Positions 24,458 through 32,443 of a DNA stretch of 34,841 nt are shown one piece after another. The notes under the pieces were generated by a model that worked only from the letters and a program-made list of their open reading frames with translations, was not told the DNA's origin and made no database searches. Numbering within the stretch: the stretch's first letter is position 1; each line of letters starts with the position of its first letter. A program made the translations under genes and the position numbers. Source of the stretch: Lachnoclostridium sp. (GTDB lineage Bacteria; Bacteroidota; Bacteroidia; Bacteroidales; Muribaculaceae); contig JAMPAP010000009.1 of assembly GCA_023667185.1 (NCBI GenBank), positions 1 to 34,841 of the forward strand. The letters are read 5' to 3'.

Positions 24458-25941
24458 TGCTTCAGAATATTGACATGGACCGTCTGACTTCGGTGCTTCG
24501 CTACGATGCGATGTCACCGCTGCTGTTCAATACCGGTCTGTTTCTGATTCTCTTCGTAGCTTTTATCGGTATCTACCGGTTGATGAGAAGGTTCCGGACA
24601 CTGAAAATGGTGTTTGTGATTCTTTTCTCGCTCTATTTTTACTACAAATCGTCAGCCGAATACTGCTTTATACTCCTCGGTGTATGCATCAGTGACTATG
24701 TCCTGGGGATGCTCATGGAGAAGGCCTTACATTCCTGGCAACGTAAGGGCATAGTGTGGCTCAACGTGCTGCTGAATATCGGTATGCTTGCTTACTTCAA
24801 GTATTTCAACCTGTTGCTGGAGACGATCATGAGTTTCTCCTCACTCCGGTTTGACGCGCTTGACATCGTGTTACCGGCAGGTATTTCCTTCTTTACCTTC
24901 CGCTCCATCAGCTATATCGTCGATATTTACCGCGGCGAGATCAAGGCTTGCCACAACTTCCTTGACTACACGTTTTTCCTTACATTCTTCCCGCCGTTGC
25001 TGGCCGGGCCGGTGGTGCGAGCAAAAGATATGCTGCCTCAGATTAAGGAGAATCCCGTGGCTACTCACGCCATGGTGTCGGAGGGTCTTTTCCTCATCAT
25101 GTGCGGTCTGATCAAGAAGGTAATTGTGGCTGATTACATCAGCGGCAACTTCGTAGACCGAGTCTTTGACAACCCAGCTCTCTACAGCGGCTTCGAAAAC
25201 GTAATGGCAATTTACGGATTTGCCATTCAGCTCTACTGCGATTTCTCGGGCTATAGCGATATGGCTATCGGTATCGCCCTGCTGCTCGGCTTCCGTTTCA
25301 AGGATAATTTCAATTCTCCATTCAAGGCCCAGAGCCCAACGGAGTTCTGGCACCGTTGGCATATCTCGCTTTCCACCTGGCTGCGTGACTATGTCTACAT
25401 ACCACTTGGCGGAAACCGCTGCTCGCGCACCCGTCGCGATTTCAACCAGATGGCCACGATGGTCGTTGGAGGTCTATGGCACGGGGCCTCATGGATGTAC
25501 GTCATCTGGGGCACGCTCCACGGTATGCTCCTGATCATTCACAAGAGTATGCGCCGCTGGTTCCCCTCTCTCCCTGACGCTGACACCCCGGCCTGGCGCA
25601 AGGCTTTAAACGTGTTTGTTACCTTTAACCTTGTGGTTATCATCTTCATGTTTTTCCGCTCACGCTCGCTGGAGCACGTGCAGCAGATGACCGGACAGAT
25701 TTTCAATGATTTTCACCTCTCGGTAGCTCCGCAATTTATCAGCGGCTATCTAATGATAGTCCTGGCCATGGTGGCCGGATACGCCCTGCATTTCACCCCT
25801 TCGCGCTGGACTGCACGTCTGAAGAAGAGCTACGAGGCCACTCCCCTGATTCTCCAGGCCGTAGTGCTCGTGATTGTGCTCATGGTCATCATCCAGGTGC
25901 GCCAGAGTGATATTGTACCGTTTATTTATCTCCAATACTGA
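24457..25941 (+). CDS. MBOAT family O-acyltransferase (AlgI/DltB/PatA-like)
   Basis: A 494-residue polytopic inner-membrane protein with about 11-12 helices. It carries the family core 'YCDFSGYSDMAIGIALLLG' (about 260-278), 'FWHRWHISLSTWLRDYVYIP' (298-317) and the catalytic His342 in 'GGLWHGASW'. AlgI/PatA enzymes pass acetyl groups from cytoplasmic acetyl-CoA across the membrane to a periplasmic SGNH partner that modifies a polysaccharide or peptidoglycan. Two such SGNH proteins are directly upstream and overlap in the reading frame. The target (capsule, O-antigen, peptidoglycan) is not revealed. AddB-like gene starts 4 nt later. Confidence 0.93.
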   Translation: MLQNIDMDRLTSVLRYDAMSPLLFNTGLFLILFVAFIGIYRLMRRFRTLKMVFVILFSLYFYYKSSAEYCFILLGVCISDYVLGMLMEKALHSWQRKGIVWLNVLLNIGMLAYFKYFNLLLETIMSFSSLRFDALDIVLPAGISFFTFRSISYIVDIYRGEIKACHNFLDYTFFLTFFPPLLAGPVVRAKDMLPQIKENPVATHAMVSEGLFLIMCGLIKKVIVADYISGNFVDRVFDNPALYSGFENVMAIYGFAIQLYCDFSGYSDMAIGIALLLGFRFKDNFNSPFKAQSPTEFWHRWHISLSTWLRDYVYIPLGGNRCSRTRRDFNQMATMVVGGLWHGASWMYVIWGTLHGMLLIIHKSMRRWFPSLPDADTPAWRKALNVFVTFNLVVIIFMFFRSRSLEHVQQMTGQIFNDFHLSVAPQFISGYLMIVLAMVAGYALHFTPSRWTARLKKSYEATPLILQAVVLVIVLMVIIQVRQSDIVPFIYLQY

Positions 25942-25945
25942 TTCC

Positions 25946-28891
25946 ATGACTCCCTTCCTCCTTCAGGTTGCCCGCAAATACGTTGAAACTGAGGCAGAAA
26001 ATCTGCTCGACTATTGTTTCGTTTTTCCCAATAAGCGTAGTGCAGTATTCTTCAGCCACTATCTCGAAAGCGAGTTAGTCAGCTCGGAGAAGCAGGTTGT
26101 GATGCCTGAGATCACCACCATCGCAGCGCTTACAGCCACTTTTTCGCGACTGATTCCGGCTACCCGTTTTGAGCAACTCTTTATTCTCTATAATGAATAT
26201 CGTAAACTGTCGCAGGATATCCCTGATTTCGATAAATTTCTGTTCTGGGGGGAGATGCTGGTCAGCGACTTCAACGATGTGGATCGCTACCTCGTCGACC
26301 CGGCGTCGCTTTTTACCAACGTCAAGCGCCTCAAAGAGATAAATGCCAATTATCTCACTGAGGAGCAGCTCGATATCATCCGCCGCTACTGGGGCGACGA
26401 GATGGAGATGTACGACCCGGAGCTGTTCTGGACCCACATGGACGCCAATCCTTCGAAGCTGAAAGAAAAGTTCCTGAAACTCTGGGAGATACTGCTGCCG
26501 CTTTACAATGGCTATCAGAAGGAGCTGGCCGATGCTGGTCTTGCCTCGGAGGGTATGCTACTGAAAAATATGCTGGCAAAGGTGAAGTCTACCCCGGCTG
26601 ACGAGTTGCCTTTCCGCCGTTATATATTCGTGGGTTTCAACGTATTGTCGGCCGCCGAAATTCATCTGTTTGAGACCCTGAAAGCCCGCGGTATGGCTGA
26701 TTTCTATTGGGATTTCAATTCCCCGGCATTCGAATTGCCGCGCAACAAGGGAGCACGCTTCATGCGCCGCAATATCGAGAATTTCCCGTCACTCTACGAG
26801 GTTGACTCGGTGAAAATCAAGTCAATGCCGCAGATCTCCATCACGCGCGTACCATCAAAGGTTGGTATGGTGAAGGAGGCTGGCGAGATTCTGGGACGAT
26901 GGATCAAGGAGAAGGTTGTGAACACTTCGTTTCCACAGGCCGACACGGCCGTTGTCCTTCCGGAGGAAGATCTTTTCATACCCATGATCCACTCCGTACC
27001 GGCTGAGATTCACGACCTTAACGTCACCATGGGCTTCCCCCTACGATTCACACCCATGGCTTCGCTGCTCAACGTTGTCACCTCAATGCAGGTGCGCAGC
27101 CGCCTCGATGGTGACCGCCATCTGTTCATGCACGATGATGTGATGGATGTGCTGTCTCACCCGCTGATGCAAGCCATCTGCCACGATGCTTGCAACTCTC
27201 TGATGGTCAAGATCAAAAAAGACCGTCTTTTCCTCGTCCCGGCCGACTTGCTGCAGGCGGATATGCCTGGCTCAAGCAGCCTGATTTTCAGCACCGTGAC
27301 TGATCTTAACGATCCATATCAGGTGTTCGAATACACCCGCCGGATAGTGGGCTTCCTGAAAGCTCACAGCGATAGCGCCGGGAAGGCCGGTAAAATCGAG
27401 CGCTTTTTCCTCGATGGCTTTGACGACTCGCTATCAGAGCTTTACGAGGCTATTCGCCGCTGGGGTATCACCATGCACGAGTCCACTTTCTTCCACCTGC
27501 TGCGCCGTAGCATCTCGTCATCACAGGTCAATTTCACCGGCGAGCCGCTGAAGGGCTTGCAGATGATGGGCGTACTCGAGACACGAGCCCTTGATTTTGA
27601 GAATATTATCATCACTTCGATGAACGAGCGTGTGTTTCCGCGCAAGCATTTCAGCCGTTCTTTCATCCCTGACAACCTTCGCAAGGCTTACGGTATGTCT
27701 ACCGTTGAGTTCCAGGAGTCGATCTACTCTTACTACTTCTTCCGCCTCATCAGTCGCGCCAAGCGCGTGGAACTGCTATATGACGGCCGCACTGAGGGCA
27801 CCAACTCGGGCGAAATGTCGCGCTACCTCTCGCAGCTGATCTATTTCTTCCCTGACGCGGAAATTTCCCATAAGAGCAAAATCTTCCCGGCTCCTACGGT
27901 GGCTGTCGATTCAATCTCCGTCACTAAAACTGATGAGATTATCGCACGCCTTAACCAATACAAGGCCACTGAAGGCGAGAAGAAACACCTTTCAGCCTCG
28001 GCAATCAACACTTACATCAACTGTCCGCTGAGCTTCTATCTGAAATACATCGAGGGACTTAACCTCGACGACGAAGTCACTGACTACATGGATTCAAGCA
28101 CCTTCGGCACCATCCTCCATGAGGTCATGGAACATCTTTACATGGACCAGCGGGCCGACGATGACTCCGTAATAATCACCTCCGGCATTCTCGATAACAT
28201 CATCAAAAGCCCATCACGCATTGACAGGGCCGTGACAGAGTCGATCAATTTCCACTACAATCATCGAGGCCGCGACTGCTTCGAGCCTCTAAAAGGGGAG
28301 TCACTGCTGATAGGCCGCGTAATGGTCCATTTTGTTAAGATACTTCTGGAGATGGAGAAGGAGTTTACGCCGTTTGAGTTTATCGACGCGGAGCGCGTCA
28401 TCACTACCCGCTACACCACCTCCGATGGCATCGAAGTTAATATCCGTCAGGTGATTGACCGAATTGACCGTATCAATGTCGACGACCCGCTCGGCGGCCT
28501 GCTCCGTGTTGTCGACTACAAGACCGGCGAAGACAAGATTACATTCTCTAACATCTCCGAACTCTTTGATAGCGAGAATCCTAACCGCCGTAAGGCTATC
28601 CTGCAACTGATGTTCTACTGCAATGTTCTGGCGGCAGAAGAGAAATATGTCGGCCCTATTCAGCCGATGATTTACCTCTTCAAGAAGCTCTCCACCGTAG
28701 GCCTCAAGCCGATAAGCTACCAGCGCAAACCGCTGCTCGATTACCGCGACATCAACGATGAATTCCGAGCCCGCTTTGACGCCGTAATCAAGGAGATATT
28801 CGACCCTGACGTGGCTTTCTCACAGCCTAACGACGACCATGCCTGCAAGTTCTGCAACTTCCGCCCCGTCTGCGGCCGCAACCCCAAGTGA
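25946..28891 (+). CDS. AddB-like PD-(D/E)XK nuclease
   Basis: A 981-residue protein of the AddB/RexB-like type, the non-helicase subunit of the recombinational repair helicase-nuclease that processes DNA double-strand breaks. An inactive helicase-like region covers most of the length. The C-terminal nuclease domain begins near 'LSASAINTYINCPLSFYLKYIEGL' read in parts (about 700-722) and has catalytic 'VVDYKTGE' (D-x-K). A four-Cys iron-sulfur motif is suggested by the Cys in 'NCPLSFY' and 'CKFCNFRPVC' at the C-terminus. The start at 25946 (MTPFLLQVARKY) is preferred over an upstream frame inside MBOAT. The AddA partner is not in the window. Stop overlaps hemW (TGATG). Confidence 0.9.
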   Translation: MTPFLLQVARKYVETEAENLLDYCFVFPNKRSAVFFSHYLESELVSSEKQVVMPEITTIAALTATFSRLIPATRFEQLFILYNEYRKLSQDIPDFDKFLFWGEMLVSDFNDVDRYLVDPASLFTNVKRLKEINANYLTEEQLDIIRRYWGDEMEMYDPELFWTHMDANPSKLKEKFLKLWEILLPLYNGYQKELADAGLASEGMLLKNMLAKVKSTPADELPFRRYIFVGFNVLSAAEIHLFETLKARGMADFYWDFNSPAFELPRNKGARFMRRNIENFPSLYEVDSVKIKSMPQISITRVPSKVGMVKEAGEILGRWIKEKVVNTSFPQADTAVVLPEEDLFIPMIHSVPAEIHDLNVTMGFPLRFTPMASLLNVVTSMQVRSRLDGDRHLFMHDDVMDVLSHPLMQAICHDACNSLMVKIKKDRLFLVPADLLQADMPGSSSLIFSTVTDLNDPYQVFEYTRRIVGFLKAHSDSAGKAGKIERFFLDGFDDSLSELYEAIRRWGITMHESTFFHLLRRSISSSQVNFTGEPLKGLQMMGVLETRALDFENIIITSMNERVFPRKHFSRSFIPDNLRKAYGMSTVEFQESIYSYYFFRLISRAKRVELLYDGRTEGTNSGEMSRYLSQLIYFFPDAEISHKSKIFPAPTVAVDSISVTKTDEIIARLNQYKATEGEKKHLSASAINTYINCPLSFYLKYIEGLNLDDEVTDYMDSSTFGTILHEVMEHLYMDQRADDDSVIITSGILDNIIKSPSRIDRAVTESINFHYNHRGRDCFEPLKGESLLIGRVMVHFVKILLEMEKEFTPFEFIDAERVITTRYTTSDGIEVNIRQVIDRIDRINVDDPLGGLLRVVDYKTGEDKITFSNISELFDSENPNRRKAILQLMFYCNVLAAEEKYVGPIQPMIYLFKKLSTVGLKPISYQRKPLLDYRDINDEFRARFDAVIKEIFDPDVAFSQPNDDHACKFCNFRPVCGRNPK

Positions 28892-30003
28892 TGCGCTCCA
28901 CCCTCTACATCCACATCCCGTTCTGCCACTCGAAGTGCGCCTACTGCGACTTTTTCTCCGTAGGCCGCTCACGCCTGAGCGACGACTTCGTCGACGCTCT
29001 TTGCGCCGAGCTCCGCTTCCGCCGCGACCCCAGCTCACCACATACTATATATATAGGTGGTGGCACCCCCTCATCGCTCTCTGACGATCAACTCAGCCGC
29101 ATCATCTCCGCCATTGGCTGCCGCGACGACGTAGCCGAATTCACTCTCGAAGTCAACCCTGAGGATGTCACCCCAGCCCGCGCCGCCCATTGGCGAGACA
29201 TGGGCATTGACCGCATCAGCATGGGCTTCCAGTCGTTTGACGATGAGATGCTACACTTCCTCGGACGTCGCCACAACGCCGCTGACAGCATCGAGGCGTT
29301 CGACACTCTCCGCCGCTGCGGCTTCACCAACATCTCCTGCGACCTCATCTATGCCCTCCCCGGCCAGTCGCTCGATCAATGGCAGGAGTCACTCGACAAG
29401 CTGATAGCTCTCCGTCCGGAGCACATCTCGGCCTACGCTCTCGGCATCGAGCCGGGCACACGCCTTTACGCCATGCTACAGTCCGGAAAAATCAAGGAAA
29501 CTGACCCTCTACTTGTGGAGCAAATGTACGATTACCTGACCCGCGCCACCCGCCATGCCGGATATGAACATTACGAAATCTCCAACTTCGCCCTCCCGCA
29601 TCGCCGTGCCATCCACAATTCCTGCTACTGGGACATGACCCCCTACCTCGGCATCGGACCCGGCGCCAGCGGCTTCGACGGCATCACGAGATACCACAAC
29701 CGTCCAGACATCAAGCAATACATCGCCGGGAGTGGCATCTCTTCACGCATCGACGAACCCGAAACCGTCGACGAACAATACAACGACATGGTTATGACTG
29801 CCTTACGAACCTCCGCTGGCCTTCCCCTCGCTGAAGTCAGCCGCCGGTTCGGCTCCGCTTACCTCGACTACCTCACAGCCGAAGCCTCTCCCCTCCTCCG
29901 CCGCGGCCTCCTCCAGCTCCACAACTCCACCCTCACCATCCCCGAAGACCGCTGGCTCGTCAGCAACGACATCATCTCCACCCTGTTAGTCGTTAGTTGT
30001 TAG
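28891..30003 (+). CDS. hemW: Radical-SAM protein HemW (heme chaperone type)
   Basis: A 370-residue protein with the HemW signature 'YIHIPFCHSKCAYCDF', giving Cys12-x3-Cys16-x2-Cys19, followed by 'YIGGGTPS', 'EVNPED' and 'RISMGFQSFDD'. HemW binds heme and is proposed to insert it into respiratory enzymes; it is distinct from coproporphyrinogen dehydrogenase HemN, which has longer N-terminal sequence and an additional Cys. The ATG at 28891 overlaps the AddB stop by one base; a GTG three bases upstream is possible. The last codons (LVVSC and stop) are made by the 7-bp repeat array that starts at 29983, so the natural C-terminus has probably been altered by repeat growth. Confidence 0.93.
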   Translation: MRSTLYIHIPFCHSKCAYCDFFSVGRSRLSDDFVDALCAELRFRRDPSSPHTIYIGGGTPSSLSDDQLSRIISAIGCRDDVAEFTLEVNPEDVTPARAAHWRDMGIDRISMGFQSFDDEMLHFLGRRHNAADSIEAFDTLRRCGFTNISCDLIYALPGQSLDQWQESLDKLIALRPEHISAYALGIEPGTRLYAMLQSGKIKETDPLLVEQMYDYLTRATRHAGYEHYEISNFALPHRRAIHNSCYWDMTPYLGIGPGASGFDGITRYHNRPDIKQYIAGSGISSRIDEPETVDEQYNDMVMTALRTSAGLPLAEVSRRFGSAYLDYLTAEASPLLRRGLLQLHNSTLTIPEDRWLVSNDIISTLLVVSC

Positions 30004-30122
30004 TTTCGAGTTGTTAGTCGTTAGTCGTTAGTTGTTAGTTGTTAGTCGTTAGTCGTTAGTCGTTAGTCGTTAGTCGTTAGTTGTTAGTCGTTAGTTGTTA
30101 GTCGTTAGTTGTTAGTCGTTAG
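29983..30122 (+). repeat. Tandem 7-bp repeat array (TYGTTAG), 20 units
   Basis: Exactly 140 bp divides into twenty heptamers of TTGTTAG or TCGTTAG, with one degenerate unit (TTTCGAG at 30004-30010) and CTGTTAG as first unit. T and C alternate at the second position without a simple order. The first three units lie inside hemW and supply its stop codon. The unit is the reverse complement of those in the array at 30241-30360 and resembles the array at 33414-33483. Such arrays can change length by slippage. Confidence 0.92.
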
Positions 30123-30240
30123 TTGAAGGAGGCGCGGAGCGCCGAGGTTGTCAGCAACCCCACATTTATGTGGGGGTCAGGCTATCTTACTGATACTGAG
30201 GCTCGGAGAGCCGATGTTATGGTACCGACAATTATATAAC
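30123..30240. repeat. Hairpin-rich spacer between inverted heptamer arrays
   Basis: No open frame is supported. Stems seen: GGCGC/GCGCC with GGA loop (30131-30143), GGTTG/CAACC with TCAG loop (30146-30159), CCCCACA/TGTGGGG with TTTA loop (30158-30175), GGCTC/GAGCC with GGA loop (30200-30212) and GTTAT/ATAAC (30216-30220 with 30236-30240). The first and fourth hairpins share flanks and differ by a compensatory base-pair change, as if one is a diverged copy. None ends in a T-tract. It could be a REP-like intergenic element or a structured RNA; which strand is transcribed is unknown. Confidence 0.6.
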
Positions 30241-30360
30241 AACTAAAATCTAAAATCTATCAACTAAAATCTAAAATCTAACAACTAACAACTAAAAACT
30301 AAAAACTAACAACTAAAATCTAACAACTAAAATCTAACAACTAAAAAACTAACAACTAAA
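30241..30360 (-). repeat. Inverted 7-bp repeat array (AACTAAM/ATCTAAM), 17 units
   Basis: The 120 bp parse into sixteen heptamers (AACTAAA, AACTAAC, ATCTAAA, ATCTAAC, ATCTATC) and one 8-bp unit (30346-30353). The reverse complement gives GTTAGTT/TTTAGTT units, the same family as the left array but in opposite orientation. It ends 10 bp before the -7 box of the acyltransferase gene, so it occupies the -33 region. Confidence 0.9.
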
Positions 30361-30370
30361 AACTTTTTCG

Positions 30371-30378
30371 TAACTTTG
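30371..30378 (+). promoter_or_regulatory. Putative -7 box for the acyltransferase gene
   Basis: TAACTTTG matches TAnnTTTG and ends 5 nt before the ATG at 30384, predicting an almost leaderless mRNA. The expected -33 position (about 30347-30352) falls inside the heptamer array and has no TTTG. Confidence 0.5.
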
Positions 30379-30383
30379 TATTC

Positions 30384-31220
30384 ATGAATGAAGAAGTACG
30401 CCCCACAGTCCTCGAATATGACGATATAGTGAAAATGGCCCCTGCCCTCCAAGGCAAGGAGAAGCTCGTCAACACCCTTATGCGCTGGCTTTCAATCGAT
30501 AAAGTCAACGCCCTCCACTCGGCTTGCTGCTCCACACCCGGCCCGCAGTTCTGCCGCTGCGCCCTTGAGTATCTCGACATAAAGCTCCGCATCGACAACG
30601 AGCAGGTGCTCGACAACCTCCCCGAAGGTGCATTCATCACCGTAAGTAACCATCCCTTCGGAGCGCTTGACGGCATATCGCTCATCGACATCATCGGCTC
30701 GCGGCGCCCTGAATTCAAGGTGATGGTCAACATGACCCTCAACCTCATCACCGCCCTGCGCCCAAGCTTCATCGCCGTGGATGCCCTCGCGAGCGACGAC
30801 CCTGCAAAAAAAGCCATCTCGATGCGAGGCCTCAAAGAAGCCCTTGACCGCATCAAGTCAGGATGTCCCGTCGGATTCTTCCCCGCAGGCGCCGTCTCAA
30901 AGATCAACTCTCACCTCCGCCTCGAGGATCGCACCTGGCAGCCTACCATAATCCGCCTGATCCAAAAGATGAAAGTGCCCGTGATTCCTATCTTCTTCCA
31001 TGGTAGCAACAGCGCGTGGTTCAACTTCTTAGGTATTGTCAGCTGGCAGCTCCGCACCCTCCGACTTCCCGCCGAGGTGTTCGCGCGTCACGGCAAAACT
31101 ATCCACATCTCCGTGGGTGACCCTATCTCAGTAGAGGAGCAGATGGCTCACGCCGGATCTATCGAGGAGCTCGGCGACTTCCTCAAAGCTAAAACTTACG
31201 AACTCAGAGCTAACAAGTAA
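30384..31220 (+). CDS. PlsC/hemolysin-type lysophospholipid acyltransferase
   Basis: A 278-residue membrane-associated acyltransferase. The catalytic motif reads 'SNHPFGALDG' (about 88-97), which is H-x5-D in place of the H-x4-D of classical PlsC; this spacing is seen in the hemolysin-like COG3176 group. A second block is 'GFFPAGAVSKI' (about 168-178), similar to FPEG of PlsC, and 'PVIPIFFHGSNS' (about 199-210) follows. It probably moves an acyl chain onto a glycerophospholipid or amino-acid lipid such as glycine/ornithine lipid; substrate uncertain. The start at 30384 follows a -7 box by 5 nt. Its stop overlaps the regulator gene (TAATG). Confidence 0.87.
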   Translation: MNEEVRPTVLEYDDIVKMAPALQGKEKLVNTLMRWLSIDKVNALHSACCSTPGPQFCRCALEYLDIKLRIDNEQVLDNLPEGAFITVSNHPFGALDGISLIDIIGSRRPEFKVMVNMTLNLITALRPSFIAVDALASDDPAKKAISMRGLKEALDRIKSGCPVGFFPAGAVSKINSHLRLEDRTWQPTIIRLIQKMKVPVIPIFFHGSNSAWFNFLGIVSWQLRTLRLPAEVFARHGKTIHISVGDPISVEEQMAHAGSIEELGDFLKAKTYELRANK

Positions 31221-32443
31221 TGAAATTCAACAACGATATTCCTGACGACGTTCTGGCTGTAAAGCAGCGTTTCGGCATCGTGGGCAACTCGCCCGCCCTG
31301 ACCGCTGCCCTTCAGCGCTCTATCCGCGTCGCGCCTTTTGACCTCTCGGTGCTAATCACCGGCGAAAGCGGAACCGGAAAGGAGTTTTTCCCGAAGATTA
31401 TTCATGCCGGCTCACCTCGCAAACATGGCAAATATATCGCCGTCAACTGCGGCGCTATCCCGGAGGGAACCATTGACTCTGAGCTCTTTGGACACGAGAA
31501 GGGGGCTTTCACAGGCGCTGTTTCTTCTCGCAACGGCTACTTCGAGGAGGCCGACGGTGGCACCATTTTCCTCGACGAGGTGGGTGAACTCCCGCTCCCT
31601 ACTCAGGCACGACTGCTGCGCGTCCTTGAGACTGGCGAATACATCAAAGTGGGCTCTTCCACCGTTCGCAAGTGCAATGTCCGAATCGTGGCCGCTACCA
31701 ACGTGGATATGAGCCGAGCCGTTGCCGAAGGACGCTTCCGCGAGGATCTCTTCTACCGCCTCTCTACAGTCGCCATCAACATCCCGCCTCTGCGCGACCG
31801 CGGAAACGATATCCTCCTCCTGAGCCGCAAATTTGTCGCCGATTTTGCCGAACAATACCACGTGCCGTCGATCTCATTTGACGACTCTGCCCGCACCCGT
31901 CTGCTCCACTATCGCTGGCCGGGAAATGTCCGACAACTCAAAAATGTCGTCGAACAACTGGCCCTCTTCGATAGCGGAAACGAAATCAATGCCGAGATGC
32001 TCGAATCATTCATCCCGGAGTCAGCCGCCACTTACACGCCCGCTCCTTTAGGCTACGGCGCAGCCTCATCCTCAGGCAAATACGACCTTGAACGCGACGC
32101 TCTTTTCAGCATGATATTCCGCATGCAGCACGAGATCGAGACCCTCAAAAGCGAGATTGCCGAACTCTCCTCTCATCAGGCTGTCGAGACTCCTCTGGTC
32201 ACCGAATGTGCTCCCGAGACCCCGCATCACGACACTTCTACCCAGCTTGTAAAGTTCACCCCCTTCGTTTCGCAAGTCCTTAACACACCTGAAGATACAG
32301 CCGAGACCCTTGAGGAAACCGAGCGCGAGACCATCCGCCGCTCCCTCGAGCGCAACGGTGGCCGTCGTAAAGCCACAGCTCAGGAGCTAAACATCTCCGA
32401 GCGAACACTTTACCGCAAAATCAAAGAATACGGCATCGAATAA
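31220..32443 (+). CDS. Sigma-54-dependent activator (NtrC type, no receiver)
   Basis: A 407-residue transcription activator. The AAA+ domain begins about residue 18 with 'FGIVGNSPAL', has Walker A 'GESGTGKE' (48-55), the sigma-54 contact loop GAFTGA (95-100), Walker B 'GGTIFLDE' (113-120) and 'WPGNVRQLKN'. A variable linker (about 272-365) follows, then a Fis-type helix-turn-helix at the end ('RRKATAQELNISERTLYRKI'). There is no N-terminal receiver or sensor domain, so activity is controlled by another route. In many Bacteroides a similar gene precedes lptE and secG; here it is coupled to an acyltransferase (TAATG) and no lptE follows. It ends exactly where the convergent DUF1460 gene ends. 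Confidence 0.95.
   Translation: MKFNNDIPDDVLAVKQRFGIVGNSPALTAALQRSIRVAPFDLSVLITGESGTGKEFFPKIIHAGSPRKHGKYIAVNCGAIPEGTIDSELFGHEKGAFTGAVSSRNGYFEEADGGTIFLDEVGELPLPTQARLLRVLETGEYIKVGSSTVRKCNVRIVAATNVDMSRAVAEGRFREDLFYRLSTVAINIPPLRDRGNDILLLSRKFVADFAEQYHVPSISFDDSARTRLLHYRWPGNVRQLKNVVEQLALFDSGNEINAEMLESFIPESAATYTPAPLGYGAASSSGKYDLERDALFSMIFRMQHEIETLKSEIAELSSHQAVETPLVTECAPETPHHDTSTQLVKFTPFVSQVLNTPEDTAETLEETERETIRRSLERNGGRRKATAQELNISERTLYRKIKEYGIE

Noticed and set aside
25874-25945. Upstream extension of the AddB-like protein
   Set aside because: The extra 24 residues lie within the MBOAT coding end and are unlike the family N-terminus.
30158-30175. Terminator for the ftsY-hemW operon
   Set aside because: CCCCACA/TGTGGGG is a good stem but is followed by GTCAGGC and not by a T-tract; it could still slow polymerase.
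29983-30360. CRISPR array
   Set aside because: The units are 7 bp and contiguous with no spacers, and no cas genes are present.
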